A DNA stretch of 12,200 bases, taken from assembly GCA_964395765.1 (NCBI GenBank), contig CAYNCU010000131.1:1-12200 (forward strand), in the 5' to 3' direction. A program made the translations under genes and the position numbers. Numbering within the stretch: the first letter of the stretch is position 1; each line of letters starts with the position of its first letter. This DNA comes from DATDPY01 sp964395765 (lineage in GTDB: Bacteria; Bacteroidota; Bacteroidia; Cytophagales; Cyclobacteriaceae). This document shows positions 7,161-12,200 of this stretch, piece after piece. A model generated the notes under the pieces. The model was not told the DNA's origin, made no database searches, and saw only the letters and a program-made list of their open reading frames with translations.

Positions 7161-7760
7161 TTAGAAATATTTCCGGTCCAGGACTTCCTTCATTATTATG
7201 GCATCTTTCATCGAAATCGGGTTATGAAGTAAGGTTCTGAAGCGGGAGGCTTTATGCACGTCAACATCCTTTTGTGAAACATACTGACCGTACCGGCCCT
7301 TATTGGTATCGACCGCTTGCGTATCCGATAAAACCATTTTCTCCGGGCCATGAAAGGCGTCGTCATAAGAAAAATGTTGACTAGACTGAACGACTTTTCC
7401 AAACTGAATCTCCCTGGACGAGGCTTCTTTGACATAAGGTTCAATTTCAGTCAAAAACGGGTTTTCGACAACCGTCTTTTTGATTTCCTTGACTTCTGCC
7501 GTTTCGGCAGGTAAAGCTTCCGGTGCATTTTCATGATAATCGGTGAAATCCTTAAGCAAGTCCTCGAAAGTTACCGGTTTCGATTTGGATTGCATTTCAT
7601 AAGGCCGGGGCGTAGGTTCCGGAGTATCCGAATGGATATCATCATCAACCGGGGGCCTGGGAATACGGGGAATTGAACCTTTTTTATTAGGTTTCAGCGC
7701 TCTGCTTAAAAGATATACAGCAATCAGTATTATATAGATAATTATCTGGCGGCCATCCAT
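7161..7760 (-). CDS. Conserved hypothetical membrane-anchored protein
   Basis: A 199-residue protein of unknown function. Residues 6-19 (IIIYIILIAVYLLS) form one hydrophobic helix right at the N-terminus. The following RALKPNKK makes the rest of the chain likely cytoplasmic. A proline- and acid-rich linker (about 29-55) is followed by a short amphipathic stretch VTFEDLLKDF (63-72), low-complexity charged sequence, and a C-terminal block SRFRTLLHNPISMKDAII onward (172-199) ending VLDRKYF. I recognise the one-helix plus C-terminal DAI-x5-LDRKY layout from small uncharacterised Bacteroidota proteins, but know no function. It is divergent from smc, with only 62 bases between the start codons, and its ATG lies 5 bases after a perfect -7 box. 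It is separated from the arginine operon by 230 bases, so it is probably a single-gene unit. Confidence 0.8.
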   Translation of the reverse strand: MDGRQIIIYIILIAVYLLSRALKPNKKGSIPRIPRPPVDDDIHSDTPEPTPRPYEMQSKSKPVTFEDLLKDFTDYHENAPEALPAETAEVKEIKKTVVENPFLTEIEPYVKEASSREIQFGKVVQSSQHFSYDDAFHGPEKMVLSDTQAVDTNKGRYGQYVSQKDVDVHKASRFRTLLHNPISMKDAIIMKEVLDRKYF

Positions 7761-7765
7761 GATTA

Positions 7766-7773
7766 CAAATCTA
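7766..7773 (-). promoter_or_regulatory. -7 box of the hypothetical membrane protein gene
   Basis: TAGATTTG on the minus strand is a perfect match to the Bacteroidota -7 consensus TAnnTTTG. It ends 5 bases before the ATG at 7760. No TTTG is found at the expected -33 position; the upstream sequence is an A/T run. Given the usual distance from this box to the start of transcription, the message would begin at or within a few bases of the ATG. Confidence 0.55.
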
Positions 7774-7785
7774 AAAAAAAATATA

Positions 7786-7817
7786 TTTGTTTTCTTTACC
7801 CCGGACTCTTTATTTTG
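7786..7817 (+). promoter_or_regulatory. Bacteroidota-type promoter of smc
   Basis: TTTG at 7786-7789 and TTATTTTG at 7810-7817 are 20 bases apart, which fits the -33/-7 pair TTTG and TAnnTTTG with one mismatch in the -7 box. The box ends 5 bases before the smc ATG at 7823, so the transcript may carry almost no leader. An in-frame TTG at 7787 that could lengthen the protein by 12 residues falls inside the -33 element. Confidence 0.55.
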
Positions 7818-7822
7818 CGGCG

Positions 7823-10800
7823 ATGGAATTAGCTAAGCTTGAAGTAAAAGGTTTTAAAAGTTTCGGTGACAAGATTACGATCTATTTCGATAAAGGGATC
7901 ACCGGTATCGTAGGCCCGAATGGGTGCGGAAAATCCAATATTGTGGATGCCATCCGTTGGGTGCTGGGAGAGCAAAAGGTGAAAACACTCCGGTCAGAAA
8001 AACTGGAGAATATAATTTTTAACGGGACAAAAAACCGTAAGCCGCTCAACATGGCTGAAGCTTCCATCACCTTTAATAATACGAAAAACATTATTCCCAC
8101 TGAATATTCAACGGTCACCGTAACCCGCCGTTATTACAGAACCGGAGAAAGTGAATATCTTTTAAACGGTGTTTCCTGTCGTTTAAAGGATATCACTGAT
8201 TTATTTCTCGATACGGGAATAGCCTCCCATTCCTATGCTATCATTGAGTTGGGTATGGTCGATGAAATCCTTACCGATAAAGACAATGCCCGCCGACATC
8301 TCTTTGAAGAGGCCGCAGGAGTGGCAAAATTTCGGGTCAGGAAACGAGAAACCCTTCGAAAGCTTGAAGCTACTGATGCCGACCTCGAAAGAGTGGAAGA
8401 TCTTCTGTTTGAGATCGATAAAAACATGCATTCCCTGGAAAAACAAGCCCGGCAGACGGAAAGGTATTTTAAGCTTAAGGATGAATATAAAGAGCTCAGT
8501 ATCAGATTTGCTAAAAAATCATTAAAAAGACAAAGGGAACAAAATGCTGAAATTCAGCGTCAGATCGAAGCTGAAAACGATAAGAAAATCGGCTTGAACA
8601 AGCGAGTTACCGAGGAAGAAGCTGAAATTGAAAAAGCCAAGGTCTCCCTCATTGAAATGGAAAAGAACCTGGCTGCCAAACAAAAGGAACTGAATGAATA
8701 TGTCGGTCTTATCCGCCAGGTCGAAAGCGATAAAAAAATTAAAAATGAGAGATTAAAATTCCTGCAGGATAAATGTGACAGTCTCAGGGACCAGATCGAA
8801 CAGGATAAAAAAAGCAATGAAAGAGCATCTTTCAGCCTGCAAAGCCTTCAGCAGGAAAAAGAATCCGCTAAATCCATACTCGCAGAACTGGAACAAAAAT
8901 TATTGATTCTTGATAGGGAATTTGCTGCGCAAAAGGAAAAGGAACAACAGTTGGAGGAAGAGCTGGATTTGAAAAATAATCAATATCGCGAGCTCAGGGA
9001 ACATTGGTTTCAGTTGAAAAAGGACATCGAAATCAGGGAAGTCCAGGTTCGTTCCATGCAGCAGGAACTTGAAAAAACAGCTTCAGATTCTTCCGAACAA
9101 TCGGCTAGCCTGGCCATTTTCGACTCAAAAATTGCGGAGATTACTGATGAAATAAATTTAAAGACTTCCGAACTGGAAAAAAACCTGAAACTGGAAGACG
9201 AAAACCTGGATCGGATCGAATCGGCAGAAAGGACAATTGAAGTTATCCGGGAGGAAATGATAGATGCAGGCCGAAAGCTGGATTCCACGCAAAACGAGTA
9301 TAATCTACTGAAATCCCTCGTGGATAATCTGGAAGGTTTTCCCGAGGCCATAAGATTCCTTAAAAAACAAAAAGATTGGGGAAATAACGCTCCTCTTTTA
9401 TCGGATATTCTTACCTGTGAGGAAAAATACAGGGTTACCATCGAAAATTACCTGGAACCCTATATGAATTACTATGTCGTGGAAAATGAATCCGAAGCCT
9501 ATAATGCCGTTAATTTGTTAAGTGAAGCTTCAAAAGGAAGAGCGCATTTCTTTATTCTTGAGGCTTTTAACGATTTTATTCCTGCTCCTATCCGGTTCTT
9601 TGATAATTGCGTCGCCGCGACTGAAATCGTAGAATACGATTCAAAGTACAACAAGCTTATCAGTTATATTCTGGATAATACCTATTTATTTAACGGACCC
9701 ATAAACGAATTGCCTAAAAATACGGATGCCATTTTCATTACTGCCAACGGGAAGCTGACGCGAAGGAAGTTCAGTTTATCAGGAGGCTCCGTCGGTTTAT
9801 TCGAAGGTAAAAGGATCGGCCGGGCTAAGAATCTTGAAAAACTTGAAAGGGAAAGTGCTGAAATTAAGACAAAACTGGAAAACATACGGCAGCATATGGT
9901 AGCCGAACAACATGGACTTTCTCAATTGAAAAGTAATACACGTAAAGACCGCATTTCCCTGCTTCAATCGGAAATAAACCAGTTAAATGAAACGCTTGTT
10001 TCATTTAAAACCCGTAAAGAACAATATTCTGAAATGCTATCCAGTCAAACCGTCAAAAGGGAGGATATTAATGTAAAGATGGGTGAATTTGAACAGGAAA
10101 TACAGCAGTTCAAATCAGTGGAAGAGACTAAACGAACGGAGCTTGAATCCTTGCAGGCATCGATTGATGCCCTTCAGGCTGATTTGAAGCAACAGCATGA
10201 AATCGTAGATATAAAATTGAGTTCCAATAACCAGGAAAACCTGCTTTATCACCAACAGAAAAACAAGATTGATACGATTGATCAGGAAATAAGCTTTAAA
10301 ACTTCATCCCTGGAAAACAGCCAGGAAAGAGTAAACAGAAATTCCGGGGAGTTACAGAATAGTGAACAGGAAATAAATGAGATATCAGGTTCTGCGGCTC
10401 AAAATGATGAGGAAATCGTCAGGATGTACGCTGAAAAGGAACAAAAGGAATCTCAATTAAATGAATTTGAAAGGGATTACTACGCAGCAAGAGGAAAAAT
10501 CGATGAACTCGAAAAAAATGTTCGCGATTTATCACATAACCGGGAGCAGGTAGATGCCTTGCTTATGGAATTAAATAACAGCCTGAGCGAACTTAAGCTT
10601 CAACTCTCCTCCACCAAGGAAAGGCTTTCCGTGGAATTTAATGTCGACCTGGATGAAATAATTTCATCTGCATTGGAAAGTGATGAAGAATCGCTTCAGG
10701 ATTATGAATTAAAGGATCAGGTAAGCCAGGTAAAAGACAAGATGGATCGCCTGGGTGCAATAAACCCCATGGCCATGGAAGCTTATAATGAAATCAAGGA

Positions 10801-11359
10801 AAGATTTGAGTTCATTACCACCCAAAAGGAAGACCTGGTCAATGCAAAAGAATCGCTGCGAACAACCATGGATGAAATTGATCAGGCTGCCAAAATCAAT
10901 TTTATGAATGCATTTGAGGGAATCAAGGACAACTTTATGAAAGTATTCAGAACGCTGTTCAGTGAAGGTGATGATTGTGATCTGGTAATTTTAAATCCTG
11001 ACGATCCTTTGAATTCCGGAATTGAAATTATTGCTAAACCAAAAGGGAAAAAACCATTGACAATCAATCAGTTATCTGGCGGTGAAAAGACATTGGTCGC
11101 CACTTCCCTCCTTTTTGCCATCTATCTCATGAAACCGGCACCCTTCTGTATTTTTGATGAGGTGGATGCTCCTTTAGATGATATTAACCTGGATAAATTC
11201 AATAACATCATCCGGACATTTTCCAGCAACTCTCAATTTATCATTGTTACCCATAATAAGAGAACCATGGCAGCTTCAGACATTATTTATGGCATTACCA
11301 TGGCTGAGGAAGGGGTTTCAAAAGTGGTTCCCGTTGATCTCAGGGAACTGGAAGTCTGA
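7823..11359 (+). CDS. smc: Chromosome segregation/condensin ATPase SMC
   Basis: Full-length 1178-residue SMC, the ATP-driven DNA loop-forming subunit of bacterial condensin. The N-terminal head has Walker A GPNGCGKS at 31-38 (Lys37) and the Q-loop VLGEQ near 48-52. A long heptad-rich coiled coil follows to about 495. The hinge spans about 500-665, from GFPEAIRF through YLEPYMNYYVVE to SGGSVGLFEG. The return coiled coil runs to about 975. The C-terminal head has the signature LSGGEK at 1084-1089, Walker B CIFDEVDAPLDD with Asp1112 and Glu1113, and His1144 in IVTHNKRTM. The start at 7823 was chosen because MELAKLEVKGFKSF is the family's usual N-terminus; an upstream TTG would add 12 unconserved residues that overlap the promoter. 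It ends in tandem stops TGATAA. The partners scpA and scpB are not in the window. All ATPase residues are intact. Confidence 0.97.
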   Translation: MELAKLEVKGFKSFGDKITIYFDKGITGIVGPNGCGKSNIVDAIRWVLGEQKVKTLRSEKLENIIFNGTKNRKPLNMAEASITFNNTKNIIPTEYSTVTVTRRYYRTGESEYLLNGVSCRLKDITDLFLDTGIASHSYAIIELGMVDEILTDKDNARRHLFEEAAGVAKFRVRKRETLRKLEATDADLERVEDLLFEIDKNMHSLEKQARQTERYFKLKDEYKELSIRFAKKSLKRQREQNAEIQRQIEAENDKKIGLNKRVTEEEAEIEKAKVSLIEMEKNLAAKQKELNEYVGLIRQVESDKKIKNERLKFLQDKCDSLRDQIEQDKKSNERASFSLQSLQQEKESAKSILAELEQKLLILDREFAAQKEKEQQLEEELDLKNNQYRELREHWFQLKKDIEIREVQVRSMQQELEKTASDSSEQSASLAIFDSKIAEITDEINLKTSELEKNLKLEDENLDRIESAERTIEVIREEMIDAGRKLDSTQNEYNLLKSLVDNLEGFPEAIRFLKKQKDWGNNAPLLSDILTCEEKYRVTIENYLEPYMNYYVVENESEAYNAVNLLSEASKGRAHFFILEAFNDFIPAPIRFFDNCVAATEIVEYDSKYNKLISYILDNTYLFNGPINELPKNTDAIFITANGKLTRRKFSLSGGSVGLFEGKRIGRAKNLEKLERESAEIKTKLENIRQHMVAEQHGLSQLKSNTRKDRISLLQSEINQLNETLVSFKTRKEQYSEMLSSQTVKREDINVKMGEFEQEIQQFKSVEETKRTELESLQASIDALQADLKQQHEIVDIKLSSNNQENLLYHQQKNKIDTIDQEISFKTSSLENSQERVNRNSGELQNSEQEINEISGSAAQNDEEIVRMYAEKEQKESQLNEFERDYYAARGKIDELEKNVRDLSHNREQVDALLMELNNSLSELKLQLSSTKERLSVEFNVDLDEIISSALESDEESLQDYELKDQVSQVKDKMDRLGAINPMAMEAYNEIKERFEFITTQKEDLVNAKESLRTTMDEIDQAAKINFMNAFEGIKDNFMKVFRTLFSEGDDCDLVILNPDDPLNSGIEIIAKPKGKKPLTINQLSGGEKTLVATSLLFAIYLMKPAPFCIFDEVDAPLDDINLDKFNNIIRTFSSNSQFIIVTHNKRTMAASDIIYGITMAEEGVSKVVPVDLRELEV

Positions 11360-11464
11360 TAAACGCATTTTTTCTAAAATCCTAATTTTCCTCCCGGTTT
11401 AAATCCTTTGACTTTACGGGCAGTTTTATACTTATTTTACTAAAAAGTTAAAATTTAAATTTTA

Positions 11465-11496
11465 TTGACTTTACATTTTTTTATCAATATCTTTTG
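11465..11496 (+). promoter_or_regulatory. Possible promoter of the secreted protein gene
   Basis: TTG at 11465-11467, 20 bases, then TA-tct-TTTG at 11488-11496, a -7-like box with one extra base between TA and TTTG. A perfect 14-base A/T palindrome (AAAATTTAAATTTT, 11450-11463) lies directly upstream and could act like an UP element. Transcription would begin near 11503, giving a leader of about 60 bases. The whole stretch is very AT-rich, so chance matches are likely. Confidence 0.3.
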
Positions 11497-11562
11497 AAAA
11501 TATTCCAAATTATATCAGTTAATTAAAAGATATTTCAAGAAGTTTTACCAGAAAGTGCTACT

Positions 11563-12200
11563 ATGAAGAAATTAATATTGTTCATTTCCGGCCTGATTAT
11601 GTCTTTCCCCCTCTTTAGTCAGAAAATCACGAATGTGCGGGCGGAATTAAGCGGTTCCAGGGTCAAAATCACATATAATATTGAAGATAATGTCAGCTCC
11701 GATCAATTTGATGTAAGTCTCTATTCATCGCAGGATAAAAATACCAATCCTCTTAAGCTTGTTTCAGGCGCCGTTGGCAAAGGCATAAAACCGGGAAATA
11801 ACCTCGTTATTTACTGGCAAACCAGCGAAATGCAAAATGTTAATGGTAATATATCTTTTGAAGTAAGGGCAAGCCTGATGAGTGGGTATTATACCTTATC
11901 CAGCCCCGTTGCCGGTGCTAAATTCCGAAAAGGAAAATTTTTGCCCATCTATTGGCAGGGAGGCAATGCCAATGAAAGGGTCAGAATTGATCTTATTAAA
12001 GTTAATGAAGCGGTAACAACGATCTCTGAAAGTGTCGAGAACAGCGGTAAATATATCTGGACAATTCCCAAGAGCCTGAAACCTGATAAAACTTACCAGG
12101 TGAGAATATCCAATATTGCCAATCTAAATTCCAACGGTACCAGCAGAATATTTAAAATTAAAGGTAAACCATCATATCCATATGTAATACCGGCTTTAGT
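11563..12200 (+). CDS. Secreted protein with Ig-like domains, cut by the right edge
   Basis: The frame is open from ATG 11563 to the edge, 212 residues visible. Residues 1-20 (MKKLILFISGLIMSFPLFSQ) form a typical Bacteroidota Sec signal peptide, cleaved around the FSQ-K junction. Residues about 22-105 resemble a beta-sandwich module common in secreted proteins of this phylum (ITNVRAEL, KITYNI, VSLYSS, GKGIKPGNN, ISFEVRA). Residues about 112-200 resemble the Kre9/KNH Ig-like module: SPVAGAKFRKGKFLPIYW, then DLIK, SGKYIWTIP and TYQVRISN. The last visible residues, YPYVIPAL, could be the start of a membrane helix. That would make it an anchored protein with domains outside the cytoplasm, but the rest is missing. 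The exact function is unknown. It is 203 bases after smc and is probably transcribed on its own. Confidence 0.75.
   Translation, partial: MKKLILFISGLIMSFPLFSQKITNVRAELSGSRVKITYNIEDNVSSDQFDVSLYSSQDKNTNPLKLVSGAVGKGIKPGNNLVIYWQTSEMQNVNGNISFEVRASLMSGYYTLSSPVAGAKFRKGKFLPIYWQGGNANERVRIDLIKVNEAVTTISESVENSGKYIWTIPKSLKPDKTYQVRISNIANLNSNGTSRIFKIKGKPSYPYVIPAL

Noticed and set aside
7208..7444. 78-codon minus-strand frame inside the hypothetical membrane protein gene
   Set aside because: It overlaps the 199-residue frame in another phase; the longer frame has a membrane helix, a good promoter box and a plausible C-terminal block.
8201..9885. Minus-strand and alternative-frame reading frames within smc
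   Set aside because: Ser/Phe/Leu-rich translations are what the antisense of Lys/Glu-rich coiled coil gives; the smc frame is intact throughout.
11393..11420. Hairpin CCCG...CGGG after smc as an intrinsic terminator
   Set aside because: The stem is short and bulged, and no continuous T run follows it directly.

Overview
The window reads as chromosomal DNA of a Bacteroidota (Bacteroidetes) bacterium. The evidence is an arginine cluster built around an N-acyl-ornithine carbamoyltransferase of the Bacteroides type rather than an ordinary ornithine carbamoyltransferase. Bacteroidota-like promoter words (TTTG and TAnnTTTG) also appear, Shine-Dalgarno sites are lacking before the genes, and the secreted protein at the right edge looks typical of the phylum. 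I saw no mobile element, CRISPR array, rRNA or tRNA.

Bases 1-6930, minus strand, hold a compact arginine biosynthesis operon. In transcription order it encodes a GNAT acyltransferase (probable N-acylglutamate synthase), argG, argC, an argF'-type carbamoyltransferase, argB, an argE-type M20 deacylase and argH, which runs off the left edge. Junctions are very tight: a 14-base overlap, two 1-base overlaps and gaps of 5, 18 and 45 bases. The carbamoyltransferase has Val at position 90 (B. fragilis numbering) and lacks the lysine seen in the acetyl-specific enzyme. Both features point to N-succinylornithine as substrate. The whole route would then use succinylated intermediates: GNAT (succinylate glutamate), ArgB, ArgC, an aminotransferase not in the window, the carbamoyltransferase, the M20 enzyme (desuccinylate succinylcitrulline), ArgG and ArgH to arginine. 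No argD, argR or carAB is present here.

Bases 6931-7160 are non-coding. They hold a probable operon promoter about 175 bases ahead of the GNAT gene, and a leader in which one segment can pair with either of two others.

Bases 7161-7760, minus strand, encode a small conserved membrane-anchored protein of unknown function. A 62-base divergent intergenic stretch (7761-7822) separates it from smc (7823-11359, plus strand), the full-length chromosome condensation ATPase. Both divergent genes have a -7-like box ending exactly 5 bases before the ATG, so both transcripts may be leaderless.

Bases 11360-11562 are AT-rich and non-coding, with a possible promoter. From 11563 a secreted protein with two beta-sandwich-like repeats begins and is cut by the right edge.
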